NCBI RefSeq assembly: GCF_024713945.1
Contig: NC_134682.1
Location: 4,937,001-5,001,000 of the forward strand
Source: Dermatophagoides farinae
Lineage: Eukaryota > Arthropoda > Arachnida > Sarcoptiformes > Pyroglyphidae
Length of the DNA: 64,000 bases
Direction of reading: 5' to 3'
Positions 38,876-52,557 of this stretch are shown one piece after another; the stretch's first letter is position 1, and the number at the start of each line of letters is the position of its first letter. The notes beneath the pieces are model-generated. The model was given only the letters and a program-made list of their open reading frames with translations. It was not told the DNA's origin and searched no databases. A program made the translations under genes and the position numbers.

Positions 38876-41800
38876 TAAATCGCTTGTCATCATCATCATC
38901 ATCATCATCATTATTGCAATATTGCCATTTTCGTTGGTTGATTGGTGGTGGTTGTCATTTTTTTATACTTTTGCATAAAATGTTATATACAGTAATATAT
39001 TCTGCACCTTTTTTTGATAATTTCGGTAATTATTTATTTTTTTTTATTGTTCGGTAAAGCAATTTCAAAGGTTTTCCCCAGAAATGTCAATGATGATGAT
39101 TGAATCGTCACATTTATATATTGTCATCATCATCAAATGAATGGATAAATTTCCAACAACATTTTATTCATTCATTACCGGCATTGTATAATTTTCATAT
39201 TTTTGGAAAATTTTCTAGAACAAATTGCCAGGTCATTTACCGGGATATTTTTGAAAAATATTGTAATAATGATCATTATGTAGATTATGATTATTATGGA
39301 TAGTCATCATCATCATCATCATCATCATAATCATCGATATCTAGCCCGATAATTTTCCTTTTTTGTTGTTACCGGGTAATTTCCATATATTCAAAAAAAA
39401 TCTCTATTTTCAACGTTAGCAGTAACCCAAACATAAATCTCGAAAAACAACAGAATAACTAATCGTCTGTGTGTTTGGATGAATTTAGCGTCAAACCAAA
39501 CAAATGAAATGCATTGAACTTTCCAAACAACTATGATGACCATTATCATCATCATCATCATCATGGTTGATTTCAGCCAAAATCCACCGGCCAAAAAAAA
39601 CAAGGAAAATAAAGACAGAAATTCAAACTTTCCAAACAAAATCTCGAACCTAAAACATTGAAATACACACACACACACACACACATTATGTTGGGCAAAT
39701 TAGAGCTTGGAAAAAAATAAAAATAAAATTTATGGCCACCAAGCACGAAATGTCATTGGCGGTGGTGAAGCGATATTGAGAGCGAAAGAAAAATCAAGCT
39801 AAATTTTTGTGGCCATCAAATAATACAATTCAAAATAACCGAAAATTTTTTGTTCTCATTTTCTTGTGTGTTTGAATATTTTTCTGTTGTTCTTTGGCCA
39901 TCACAAATATATAAAAAAATGCCTTTTTTCTGTTGGCTTGTTTTATCATCATCGTTATTTTTGATGATGATTAGGCTATGGAGCACTTTGGGTTTTTAGA
40001 TTCACCTGTACTGGCAATCAATTTTGGGTTATTTTTTTTCACTGATTGATCGAGTAGACATAAATCAGTTGTTTTTATCTTTTGGTTGTTTGTCCAATAT
40101 GTGTGTGGTTGTTGTTGGTCACTTTTTTCAAACATGGATTTGAATTAATTTTTTTTTTGAAATCGATTTGGTTCATTGATCAATAATGGATGGAAATGAA
40201 ATGTTTTTACTATGTCGAAATAGACGAGCAACATATTTGTTTTTGTACTTGTTTGTCCTTGTGTTGAAACGGTCTCCTTGAAATCGTGCCGGAAATGGCA
40301 TATGATTTATCATACACACACACCGGTGTTTTTGTTCCATTTGTTTATTTCAAAAATTTTGATTAATGATGCAAATGAAAATGATAATCATCATCATTAA
40401 CCGCCGAAAACCGGTAATGAAGAACAAAAAATGACTAATGCAGAAACCTGTGCTGTGGTTTTTGTTTTGTTTTATCTCTAGATAGATCTTGTATCATTTT
40501 ATTTGATTCATTCAATTTTGTTTATCTCTGTTTTTTATTTATATGAGGATGATCATTATGCAGATTAAGCCAGATAAAAAGCGTGTTAAATAATGGAAAA
40601 AAAATGATCATGATCATAATCGACCATTTGGGTTATTTTATTTAACACTTTTATTTCTGCGTTTTACCTTTCGAGAGAAAAAGAAAAAAAATTGGATCAT
40701 TACATTTCTCTCTCTCTCTCTATCTGTTTATGTTTTCATATTTCCATTTTGATTGTTTCTTGTTTTGTTTATATAATGATGATATTTAATTGATGGACAC
40801 ACGAGATATACGATTTATATTTCCATAATAATAATAATAGACACAATTGACCGTGATATATTCGTTGTTGTTGTTGTGTGTGTATGTTTTTTATGATCTT
40901 TTCATATTTATGAATTTTTTTCAAGCTTCCATCATTATTCATCATCATCATCCTCAATTTGGTTTGGCTTCGTGGTGTGTTGTTTTGTTTATTTCATTTC
41001 TGGTCAAACACATACTCACAACAAGCAAACAAACAACAAAGAGAACGAGATGGCTAAAACAGTCAAATTTCAAGATAGTTTTCTAATGGTGTTACCTATG
41101 ACTATAGCTGAATTAATTGCATAATAATAAAAAATGATGATGATGTATGGTAAAGCCAAAATGGGAAAAAAAACTCGATTGAAAATGGTGAAATTAGCTA
41201 GAGAAGAAAATAAACATACACATGAATGAATATGCAAGATGTAAGAAAAGTGAATGAATGAGTGTGTGAAAAAAAATAGATGAAAAAATTGGCCAATATA
41301 AAAAAATCATAATCACACATAATCGCATTTATGTTATGACCAATTTTTTCACCTGACTCATATTTTTTTTGGATCATTTTCAATATTTCAAATGTTGACG
41401 AAAAATTGAAATATTCAAATGAGACACATTTCTTTCAACCAGACAATTCGGTTATTTTTTCATCATTACCGTAGTCTTTTCTTTTTCGTAGAATTCGTTG
41501 TTTCGATTCTCCAGGTTCTGTTTCACAATTTTTTTTTCTTTTTTTTGTTTATAGAAAAACATAACATTTTCTGTAGGAGAATTTCAAAATTCTAAGAGTT
41601 TATTTTTCTTTTTCTACTTTCAAGTATCTTTTTCCATTGCTCTCGTTTTTTTTTGGAAAAAGATATTTTTCATTTTACCAAGAAAAAATCTTATGGTCCT
41701 ATTGTTTTGTGTGAATGTTTTGAAAAATTTTGTTCACCAGAATCAAAAAAAAAAAACAAAATCCGATCCGGCAAGATAATATAGAATCGCTGAAATTTAT

Positions 41801-44800
41801 ATCCTTTAGCACTGTCAAAGAGAGACGGTTGAATTTTTTTCAGGTTCTTTTTTCCTGCTCGTATGTTTACAATAACTTGGAATTTCTCTTTCTCTATTTA
41901 AGAACCTGGAAAAAATGATGATGATCATCATCATCATGGTCGTCAGAATATAACAAATGCTAACAAATGAGTGAAAAAAAACTGTTCAATTTAATTTGGA
42001 TTTACCGCAGTTGTCGGGTATTTTCATTCAACAACAACAACAACAACGACGAACGAACGAATGAATGAAAAAAAACATGTACCACTTTTTATTTATTTTC
42101 TCGACAATTTTCTTTTTTTACTTTACTTTACTTTTTTTCCTTTCTTTTTTCTCTGAATTTGAATAGCGAGAATAATAACAAAAACTTGAAAAAAAAACAG
42201 AAATTGAATCGAATACAATTTAAATTTCGGTTTTAAACTTCTGTGTGTGTGTTTGTGTTTGTGTGGGTGTGTATGTAAGTGTATCAAATACAATTGTTTT
42301 GTTCCTTAGTGAAATTCTTTCCAAGAATTTTGGATCTATCGGCCGGAATATTCTGTGTGTGTGTGTATGTATAAAAAATATTTCGAATGAAACAAAACCA
42401 GAGGGAGAATTCAGTTTTTTTAATAATTTATGAAACATAAAAGAATTATGTATGTCGGTTTTTGTGTGTAAGAAATCCAGAATAAGCGGGCGATTCTTCT
42501 TTACACTACCACCATGATGATGATGATGATGATGAAAACAGCCGGGAAAATATTGGTTATTAAAAAACTCGAAATTGCTGGATCCATTTTCAATTTTCTT
42601 TCTTGCACCGAAGTAAAAGTTTTTGGCCGGTTTTTTTATTACAATTTTTTTTTCATAAAAAATTCCTTTCGTTGAATTTTTTTTACTACTGTTATAACGT
42701 TATTACAATTCTTGTATGTGATACCGGCCAATTCATTGGACCGTATGTTTTTCACTTGGTGAAATACCATCTACTCATTTTACCGGCATTTGTTTCATTT
42801 CATTTGGTTGACAATTGTTTCCGTCGACAGCAATTATTTGTGCGTCTATCATTATGACAATGTCGTAGCCATCTTATAATAATCTCATCTAAACAAATGT
42901 GGAATTGTAGAAAGAATTTGGGAAAAAAACAGAGAAAATTTCTTTGCTCTAATTCTTTTCTACAATTTATTGTGTACAGCAGTAAATTACAGCAGTCATA
43001 ATTGAATATATCTCTGCATCAAGAAAAGAAAAACGTCATCATCATTTGACAATAATAATACAAAATGAAATGAATAACGACAAGAACGAGAAATATTTGA
43101 GGAAAAAAATGTGAAAAAGGAATTTCTTTTTTCTCTTTTCTTTTCTCTTGGTTCATTTATGAATCTGTGTTTGTTGTATGTTTGTTAATAATGGGCCGAA
43201 AACGAAACAAACAAACAAAAAAATAAAGAAATGAATGGATGGATGAATCGTGGATCATCATCATCATCATCATTGTGTTCGATGATGGTGAAGATGACAA
43301 AAAATTAAGACATTATTTTCTTATTTTCTTTGTTGTTATTCGGATTCTTTGGAGCACAACTCATCATTTGGCCGGCCATTGGTCATTGGTATTGTTTCTT
43401 TTTTTGTTTGAAGGTCCCTGAGTTTATGAGTGAGTGATATTCTCCTCTTTATCATATAGTTTGAAAAGAAAACAAAACAATCCAAGTATTAATGTTCCAA
43501 CAACAACAACAACAACAGAAAAAAAAGACCAGCGAACCAAACAATAATAATAATAAAGATTCCCGGGTAGACAATGTTGATGATGACAATAGCCATGTTC
43601 ATTTTTGTTTCGGTGTCGCTCATTGTTGGTTGTTTCTGGTATTTCTGGTCAAAGAAGAAATGAAATGAAATGACCGACAAAAATAAGAAAGATGAGTGCA
43701 TCTTCATCATTGTTGTGGTGTTTTGTTGTTGTTGTTGTTATTCTTTTATGAATGTTTTGTGTGTGTGTGTGTTTGTATCAATTATGAAAGATAATGGACC
43801 CAAAAAAAAAATAATGTTGTTGTTGTTGTTGTCGGTAACAATGAGAACGGAGAAAGACAGACAGACAGAAGATGCTAAAAGTTGTCGAAAACTGTATATA
43901 CAAATTGTGTCTGTATGAATCAAACAATAATAACTGTCAACATCATCATCATTGTGATGTTTTTATTTCCGCATTCCGGTTTCTTTTTGGTTTTCTCTCG
44001 GTATCAACAAAAATATGTGTGTGTGTATGTGTGTGCGATTCGTTATCATAAGAGGATCACAACTGAATGAATGAATAAATCTTATCCGGCAAAACATTTG
44101 TCTGTTGTCACCAACCGGCATTTTGACATCTGGAATTTTTGTTTTTTTTTCTTTATTCCATTTCGTTTCTGGTAGCTAAATTTGGTGTGTGTTTTGTGAA
44201 TTTTGTTCTTCTTCTCGCTCGGTAAATCAATTCAGTTGATTTATTTAGTTTTGGAATTCTTCATATTCACATATTTCATACCTGAAAAATGACCTGTTTA
44301 TGTGTCTGATTGTTTTTTGTTTTTCGAAATAACTATCTGAGTGAATAGAAAAACAAAAAAAAAATAAATAATAAAAATTTCCCTCTCCTGCCAACAATCC
44401 AGCAACAAAATCCTATAATTGGTCATTTATGAGCTCGAAGAAAAAAAAACAATCATTATAAACTTGGCGCCAATATTTGGTTACGACGAACAAACGAACA
44501 AAAAAAATCAATTGTTTATGAGGATTTAAAAAACAACAACGAACATGAACAAAACAAAAAAAAAAAAAAAAAAGAGAAAGAAAAAGAAAAAGACGCCAAA
44601 TTGACCTTCAATTGCTGCGCCACCATTTTTATTTCATATAATTCTAATTTATGATCACATGATGGGTGTTGTTTAGTTTAGTTTTTTTTCTGCATAAACT
44701 TTTTTTCTCTGTCATTAATATGGATGTTTTGGCGCCATTGTGTTTTATTCATCATTCGTTTTGGTCTTGGTCGATGATGATGAGGTTGATGATCGTCAAT

Positions 44801-45057
44801 CATTGATTTTTTTTTCTTTTTCTCTCTCATTTTCTTATCCATCCATATATTTTATTGACCAATTGTGTGCGTGGTTACCTGGTTTTGATTCAATTTGTTT
44901 TGGAAATTACATCATTTTGTTGTTGTGTTTGATTATTATTTTTGATTTTTATTCCATTTTACCCAGTTTTTTTTTTCATCATTTCTCGAAATTTCTCGAA
45001 ACAAAAAAAAACAAATGCTATTTCACCACCTATTATCACTGAAAAAAAGAATTTGGT

Positions 45058-45066
45058 TATAAAAGG
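45058..45066 (+). promoter_or_regulatory. TATA-box-like TATAAAAGG
   Basis: An exact match to the strong animal TATA form. Its G-containing 3' end is less common by chance than bare A/T strings. No convincing initiator or gene start could be tied to it; the next true ATG-started frame follows at 45353. Confidence 0.15.
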
Positions 45067-45194
45067 TGTTCATTTGGCATGCAGAGAAAAGCTATACCTT
45101 ATCATTATTAGCGTGCGTTATTATGAAACCTGAACATGTTTCATTCATTTATATATGGAACACTCGCATATTCTAAGGTTTGTGTGCGTGTTCC

Positions 45195-45220
45195 TGTGTG
45201 TGTGTGTGTGTGTGTGTGTG
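45195..45220 (+). repeat. GT dinucleotide microsatellite
   Basis: 26 bases of perfect TG units. Confidence 0.95.
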
Positions 45221-46566
45221 GTATGGTTTGGTAATTTGCATTTCTCGTTCTCTTTGGTTATAATTTGCTTTCCATTTTTTTATTTTGTTTTTCTGTTTGG
45301 CTATTTACTTTTCGATAGAAAAAAAATTACTGATGAAACATGATTCATATACATGAATATGAATATATTGTCATTATTATTTGTAAATCTACGGGCCGGG
45401 ATCATAATTTTTTTTCTTTTTCTGGGTTTTTTTCTCATTCATGAATTATATGATTTGGTTCCTTTCCATTCTGTTTGTGTGTGTGTTAGTTTCGCTTTGT
45501 GTTTTGTTTTGCATTTTTTTTTTCGCCGATTTGTAATATTAACACAAAACGATGTGAATTATCAAACAAAAAAAAAGAATTTGTTTTTCCACTAATGACC
45601 ATCCAACCAAACTACTACAAAATAATAATAATAATCTGTGGTGCTGTAGTGTTATTTTAATGGTGGGTGACATAACAGAAAAAAGGGGCAGTGAACAAAA
45701 AAAAATTGAAACAAAAAACCAAGGTAGGCATAGGCATTTTTTTTTGTTTCACGGAAAACACGATCCACAAATACCACCATGTCAGTCAGTCAGTATCAAA
45801 ATACTTTTACCACCGACAAAACTAAAACATTGGGGTTGAAAAATTTTTTTCCCGAGATTATATCGGGATTCTATGATGATAATAATAATAACCGAAAAAC
45901 AAAGAGAGATACCGAACAAAAAAATCATTTATTCACCACACACATACACACGCACAAAATATTTTGCAAAATATGCGGCAACAAATATGCGTAAATAATT
46001 TTTTCTTTCTCTCGGATATACCGACAATAGCCGCTGCTGTTTTTGTTGCTTTACCCGAATGAAAAAAAAACAAACTAAATGTACAAATAGAAATTGAAAG
46101 TTATTATTTGTTGTGAAAATATCACACACACGAACAAAGATTTTTTTCGTTGCCCCTTTTGTATGAGTAGTAGGAATGAATGAATGAAAACGTGTTCTGG
46201 AACTTTGATCAGGTTTTGATATACGGTTTTGTTTTTTTTTTCTTTAATATGCAAACGACAATCATCGTCATCATCATCATCAAAAACAATTGCATTTTTT
46301 ACTCGCTCTTTTTATCTATGCAAAGGTGATATTTTTTCTTTTTTTTTGTTCCCTTATTTGTCTTTGTATCATTTGTTGTTCTGCCACTGGTTTTTTGGGT
46401 TTCCAATTCACGTATCAATATCATTATCATTGTCATCCGATTTTCGCCTTTTTGTTTGTCTTTTGTTTCCACAAAATATTGTTGTTGCTGTTGTATATAA
46501 TAATTCTGAAAGTCAAAAAAATTTATTATCATATCTCTCTCGTGGACGAGAATAATAACCGGGATA

Positions 46567-46569
<3 letters not shown>

Positions 46570-46600
<31 letters not shown>
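46570..46600 (+). repeat. GT dinucleotide microsatellite
   Basis: 31 bases of perfect GT units, directly after GGGATATGC. Confidence 0.95.
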
Positions 46601-46601
<1 letters not shown>

Positions 46602-47951
46602 AAATATTCAGAACAGCTAAAAACAAAAACCGACTAAACCAAAACCAAACCAACAGCAATATTTGTCTAGCTTTTTATTTTGAAAAACAAACAGAACCAA
46701 TGATCACGTTCAGTCAATTTGCATTATTGCCGCCACCACCACCACCGCTTTTCAAATATGATTAAGATGATGATGATTTTTCACGTTGTTGTGGTTTTGA
46801 AAAAAATGGTTTCAATTTTTTTATTTCATTGTTTCATTGGTATTTCTAAACCTTTTTTGGGTGAGGGTGGAGAGAATGGTGGTGGTGGTTGTTTTTTGTT
46901 TTGTCCCCAAAAAAAAAAGAAACAAAGGCCCATTATTATCTGTATTTTATATCGTCGAAAGAAAAAGAAGAAAAAAATTAATTAACCTCATTGCGGTTTT
47001 TGGAATTTTGTTTCGATTTTTTTTCTCTGGTTTCTGGTTTCATTCATACATCCATTCGTCGGCATCAAATTTTTTAGTTTGTTTTTTTTCATTCGGGTTC
47101 ATTATCTTTTCGACGGTTATTTTCGTTGTTGTTGCGATAACCGAGCAAAATTCTGAATGGCAGAATGAATAACCGGGAGGTGGTATAAACAACAACTGGG
47201 AAAAAAATAATTGACGGTGGGTGAATGTTGTGTGTATGTGTATGTGTGTTTGGAATCTGCCAAACTAATAACCAGGAAAAAAAATTTCTGGTTTTAGTTA
47301 CGTGCTTGAAAGTTTGTATCAAATTCTGTCTTTCTCTCTTTCATTCATTTGGTTCGTCCGAATAATGGAATATTCATTTCATATATGAAAATTAGGTTTT
47401 AATTTTGAAAAAAAAAATTTTCTTCTTTGTATTCATTTTCATTTTTTTATTATTTCGGGAAATATTGTATGGATCAACTTTCAAATGGATCATTTTGTGT
47501 CTATGTGTGTGAGAAAGATGAGATGAGAAATGAGAGATAGCCTGAATCATCTACCAAATGACGACAAATTATTTTCAAAAAAAAAAAAAAAATGGTTCCT
47601 ACGCTTTTTTTTCATTCCGCCGCGTATGAATAAATGTCCGGAATTTAATGTGTGTGTGGAACACACGGGAAGAAGAAAAAATGGAAACTAAATTAAAATG
47701 AAATAAAAAGAAAGAAAGAAAGAATAAAATGCCAAACAAACCACATTTCTGGTGTACCCGGTCCGGAAAAGAATTTTTTTCTTTTTTGCTATTATTCCGT
47801 TGAATAAAAAAAACGAACAAAGAAAGATAGAAACAGAAAAACCCGGTGATCAGCAAAAAAAAATACCGTTCGTGATCCAGAAAAGAAAACATTTTCCTTA
47901 TAACAATTTTCGTATACGAAATGGATGAGTAAAGTATGTGTGAGGGATTGA

Positions 47952-48194
47952 GGTGGTTGCAGTGAAATAGAATTCAGTTTCGATTTACTTACTTCTCTTG
48001 TTCAGGTATGTCTTACACCACCACCACCACCACCACCAGTTCAGTGTTTTTCTTGTTTTTATATTTCTTTTCTTTCTAACGAAATCTTTTTTTCCGTTTC
48101 TCCATCGCTCTGTATAATTTCGCAAAATGGAACCTCAAAAAAGTATAAATTCAATCTATATCAGTGTTCTGTATATACTCAGGCCAAATACTGA
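47952..48194 (+). CDS. Candidate exon region, 80 codons open, no Met
   Basis: The frame is open from just after a TGA for 80 codons: GGCSEIEFSFDLLTSLVQ, then VCLTP7VQCF, and ending NGTSKKYKFNLYQCSVYTQA KY before TGA. At 48004-48011 the bases TTCAG-GTATGTC can be read in two ways. One is an acceptor with exon from 48006 in phase 0, matching the phase 0 exit of the large exon at 19558. The other is a donor (CAG-GTATGT) closing an upstream exon ending SLVQ. Either use keeps the frame open. The CCA repeat at 48018-48038 supplies the Pro7. A 28-kb intron would be needed for a link to the main gene, so this is speculative. Confidence 0.17.
   Translation, partial: GGCSEIEFSFDLLTSLVQVCLTPPPPPPPVQCFSCFYISFLSNEIFFSVSPSLCIISQNGTSKKYKFNLYQCSVYTQAKY
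48018..48038 (+). repeat. CCA trinucleotide repeat, 7 units
   Basis: Seven perfect CCA units, a GC-richer repeat than the CAT family, lying inside the open frame described for 47952-48194. Confidence 0.95.
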
Positions 48195-50403
48195 TCGAAG
48201 TGAATTGATGGAAGAAGAAAAAAATCGATTAGTAAATCGAAATTGAAATCGATACCTTGTTTGATCTCTTTGAGCAAAAAAAAAAAAAAAAAAACAAACA
48301 AACAAAAAATTCAGTAACGTATTTTTTTCCTCAAAGAATTTTCTTTTTTCAAGAAACAAAATTCTTTCGCTTTTATACAATCACATGAAGATCAATGCAA
48401 TAAGATACTCTTTTGCCATTTTCCCGGTGTTGCGTGCATGCCTGCTATCCGAAAGAAAAAACCGGCTTTTTAGTTGATTACATCTATACTTTTTCCCGAT
48501 TCTAGCTAGCAATTTCCGATGATGGCAAATCTATGGCTTTGAGTTTATCTCTGAAGAATCTTATTTCATCTTTAAAAATATGACAATAACTACTAGAATG
48601 TGTAAACATTAGGTAAAGAAAAAGAAAAGAATCAGATAACGCAAGTTTAAGTTGTTGTCGTCCTTATCTGTGTCGCAAAATTCTTATTATTTTCAGATTT
48701 TAAATATTTTTTTTTCTCCTTGAAATTGAAAATCATTCATTCGATTAGAAAGAGATAAGGAAATGAAACGAAAAAAAATCTAAGAATCGATTTTCTATTC
48801 TCTTTAATCTTTATTTTGTATAGCGTAACAAAATATCAATTTTGGATGAATATGGGGCCTTCATGAATGCAGTTACTTTTTTCTTTATTTTATGAAAGAT
48901 AATGTAAACAAACAAAAAAGAAAATCATCAGATTGAAATATGATAGGATGATGATGAGAGTTTAAGATGCAGATGAGTATATACCATGCAGGAACTTGCC
49001 GGTTATACCGGTTTTTTCTATCCAATATACTGTGTGTTTGGAATAGAAAAAAAAGATGTGAAAATTTTCATTTATTTTTCTTTTTTCTCGGTCTTGACAA
49101 TCTAGAATCTAGAATGAATGTGATGAATGAAAAGTATTAAAAGTTTTCAAGTGCATGTTTCAGAACTCTTTTTTTCCTCAACAAGAATAACAATGAGGAA
49201 AAAGTTTACCGAAAAAATGAATATTCAAAACGTCATTGCCATCATCATCTCATCTACGGTATCGTTTTCGGCACATTATCGATGCATTTCCAACAACAAA
49301 AAAAAAATGGAAAAAGTTTTTGCCGCTGCCGCCGAAATGAGCGAAAAAAATCCTCTCATTTGAATACGAATGGAATGGGTTGAAAAAAAGTTATCCATAG
49401 AGAATTAACCGATTCGTGAAACAAAAAAAAGTATCAAATTTCCAACAAAAAGAAAATGAAGAAATGAAATGTTCTGTTTCCGAATTTCATTTTCGTTCAT
49501 TTGGTTCGATGATGATCAGTTGTTGTTGTTGTTTTTAATGTTTTTTCAATTCTTAGGCGCCCAGTCTGTGCGTGTGTTGTAATTTATTCCAATTAATTAG
49601 ATCAATTTCTTCAGCTAAATTTAACATTTTTCAAATCCCTTGTCGTTTTATCATCATCTTCTTTTTCGTGCTTGACGATATTGACGAAGAAGCCATTGAG
49701 AACATCAATGTTTGATGTTGCTAAAATTGAAAAGAAAAAATCCAAAAAAAAAAGAAAATTGATCCGGTGACGATCCAAATAGCAACAACAACAACAACAT
49801 TTCCTATTTCAAATGATGATGAAAATAATGATTTCATTTTCTTGCTATTTTCCGAATGTTTTCGTTTTTCTTCTGCTAAAAATAACGACAATTTTTTTCC
49901 GTTTTTCCGATTTCTGGAGACTCATTGCTTTTCAACCAGAAAGAATGAAATGAAAAAAAAACGCGGTCCAGAATTTTTGATTTTATTTTTCCATCCAAAA
50001 AATGTCCAAAAAGAAGATGATGATGATGATGATGAAACCTAATGAACCGAGAATTGCGAAAAAAACTTTATTTTTCTTTCCAATTTTTACATTGATGATG
50101 ATATAAATAAATTTCATCTCGGAAAAAATTGGGAAAAAATATTAACGTCACGATGGCCAGTCGTCAGTAATAATGAATATCAGACATTTTGTAGCAACAT
50201 TTTTTTTCAGTTTGTTTTTGTTTTTTTAGGATGAAGATGATGAAGAAAATCTCTGATTTGATTCCATTCGATCCTCCTATAGGTTTTATGGTTTGTTTTT
50301 TTTTCTTCAATCAATTCTTGTGAATGGCCGAGTAGAAAATTTAATGATCCGCGATATATTCGGCATTCGACGACAATTCCATTATCATATGACCGGTCCG
50401 GTT

Positions 50404-50424
50404 GGTCGGTCGGTCGGTCGGTCG
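50404..50424 (+). repeat. GGTC tetranucleotide run, 5 units
   Basis: Five GGTC units in a row, preceded by GACCGGTCCGGTT. It is the most GC-rich simple repeat seen here. A related CCGGCCGGTCGATCG cluster lies about 300 bases downstream near 50717-50731. Confidence 0.9.
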
Positions 50425-50500
50425 ATTGGACCGAAAAACTGAATTTACTTATTTTTTTCCTGTTTTCTGGAAAATGTTATTATTCCAATCAAATTTTATA

Positions 50501-50505
<5 letters not shown>

Positions 50506-50534
<29 letters not shown>
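50506..50534 (+). repeat. GT dinucleotide microsatellite
   Basis: 29 bases of perfect TG units, 80 bases after the GGTC run. Confidence 0.95.
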
Positions 50535-50537
<3 letters not shown>

Positions 50538-52418
50538 AGTGTGTTTAGATTTGAAAGCTATTGTGAATCTGAAATTGAAAGAATTTGAAAAAAAACGAAA
50601 ACTAAAAAATAGAAAAAATAAAATTTCAACATTGTGATGCGATCATTATAATAAGAATTCAATAAAGAATCAATCTATCTACACACAAACTAACAGCGAA
50701 AGGAAAACATTCTACCCGGCCGGTCGATCGTTTGGTCGATTGCAAACAAAATTATTATCATCATTTGGATTCGGGGATTTTTTTTCTCTTTTCCATTCGT
50801 TGTCCGGTATTTTTTCTTTGTGTGTGACTTTATATAAATAAATAAACAAAACAAGCAAACAAACAAACACAAGAAACCATAGACTGCCATCATCATCAAT
50901 GAAATGGTTAACATGGGTTTCTGTTATTCCGTGGACATACAACGCAGCATGAATTGAAATTTTCGGTGCAGAATTTGTCAATTTGTTTTTTTTTCCAATT
51001 CGGTTATACCAGAGAAAAAAACGTTGTTATTATTGACAAACAAACATTTTCTTGCTTTTTTGATAAACAAATAACCGACAAAATTTCATGCTCTTGGTTC
51101 GTTTTCGACCACTGATTTTTTTTTCTTCAAAAAAATTTTCTATTTTAGATTTGATTCAATTTAATTCGATTCAATTTGATTTGATTTGATTCGATTTTTT
51201 CTTCGATTCTCAGGCAATGTTTTTTTTTATTTTTTTTTCGAATGGAACGCTTTTTTCTTTGATTGATTTATTGATTGATTTCGTGATTAGTATCATCATC
51301 ATCAATAATAACAAATTGTGTCAATTTTTTTTGTACTCTCTTAGGAAAAATTTATTTGAACAATCTAGCATATGAAACAACAAATTGAATGTCCATATAA
51401 ATGATGCAGATATATACATTGTATATAAAATGGTGATGTTTTTCAGTAAATCGAAACGAAACACACAAAGTTTATTATTCTGTTTTATTGTTTTCTAAAC
51501 CCAAAAAAATCAACTATATCACTGCGGTGTTTATAAATAAAAATTACACAAACAAACGAAAAAAAAAAAATTATTGACGACCATACAAAACGTTCGTAGT
51601 GGTTCGTTTTATTATTTCTTGTGCTGTTTACTCTATTAGATAAGATCATTTTTTTTTCTCGTTTCGTTTTATGTTTCGTTAATCTTCTTATTCATAATAA
51701 TAAACAATCGTGAAAAAAAAAACGAAGAAAATCTATTTTATTCTGGATTTTTGTTTATTGCGGAAAATCAAGCAATACAGAAAATTTACATGTGATCTAT
51801 GTGAAGGTCGTTGGCCATCGGGATTTATGTTCACTTGGTGAATAAAACAAAAACAAAACTCAGGTACCCAGATCAGCTGATTGAACTTTTTTTTTATTAT
51901 GATCATCATTTCATTGAAATTGGCAAAAAAAGTTTCCACCTTAATTCAATTTTAGTTGCCAACTTTTTTTTCTAGTTTCAAAAGAAAGAGACGAGGAAAA
52001 TAAATAAATATAAATCTAATTTAATGATGCTGATGATAAATGATTCCATTCCATCTATCCATCCATTGAATTAGATATTTTAGATCCATCTAATTGCATT
52101 TATTGGATATTTGAACAAGCAATGAAACGAATTTTTTTTATTCACTTGAAAAAACATCACCATCGATGATGAAATCTGATCCATTTACAAATTGATCTCA
52201 AAGTTTTCATTTTCCATTTCATTTTAATGGTTAGGTTTATAATTTGATCCAGAGAAAGAGAGAGAGAGAGAGAAACATTTGATCCACATGATGAATGATT
52301 GCGAATGAATGGAACATTAACATGGATCATTATCAAGGTACAAATGTTTACCTTGTGTTTGAATTTGAAAATGAGAAAACAAAAATGTTTCTATGAAATG
52401 CTTATCTTTTCAATTTAG

Positions 52419-52557
52419 AGGGGAAAAAACAGGCCAAATTATTTGCGAAAAAATTTGCTTAGTTGAAACGTTTGGAATCAACGAGATTCATCATCAACGT
52501 ACAAAATTTTCGATAGATAAATTAGCTATGATAAGAGCCATTTATCTTATGGACACA
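52419..52557 (+). CDS. Candidate exon after TTTCAATTTAG
   Basis: Following an acceptor-like TCTTTTCAATTTAG (AG at 52417-52418), the frame reads GEKTGQIICEKICLVETFGI, then NEIHHQRTKFSIDKLAMIRA, then IYLMD before it enters a CA microsatellite. The charged and hydrophobic balance is more protein-like than most frames here. Entry phase is 2. I see no good donor before the CA repeat, and I cannot name a family. The same frame also has an ATG at 52393. The opposite strand is closed here. Confidence 0.17.

Larger units (their letters stand above)
38876..47951. other. Repeat-peppered non-coding stretch
   Basis: No supportable gene. Includes CAT blocks near 38888-38911 and 39306-39327, CA near 39664-39686, CTCT near 40709-40721, GT at 45195-45220 and 46570-46600, and poly-A near 44556-44573. 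A short + frame at 45007-45133 (ISPPIITEKKNLVIKGVHLA) is protein-like but has no splice support. Confidence 0.5.
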
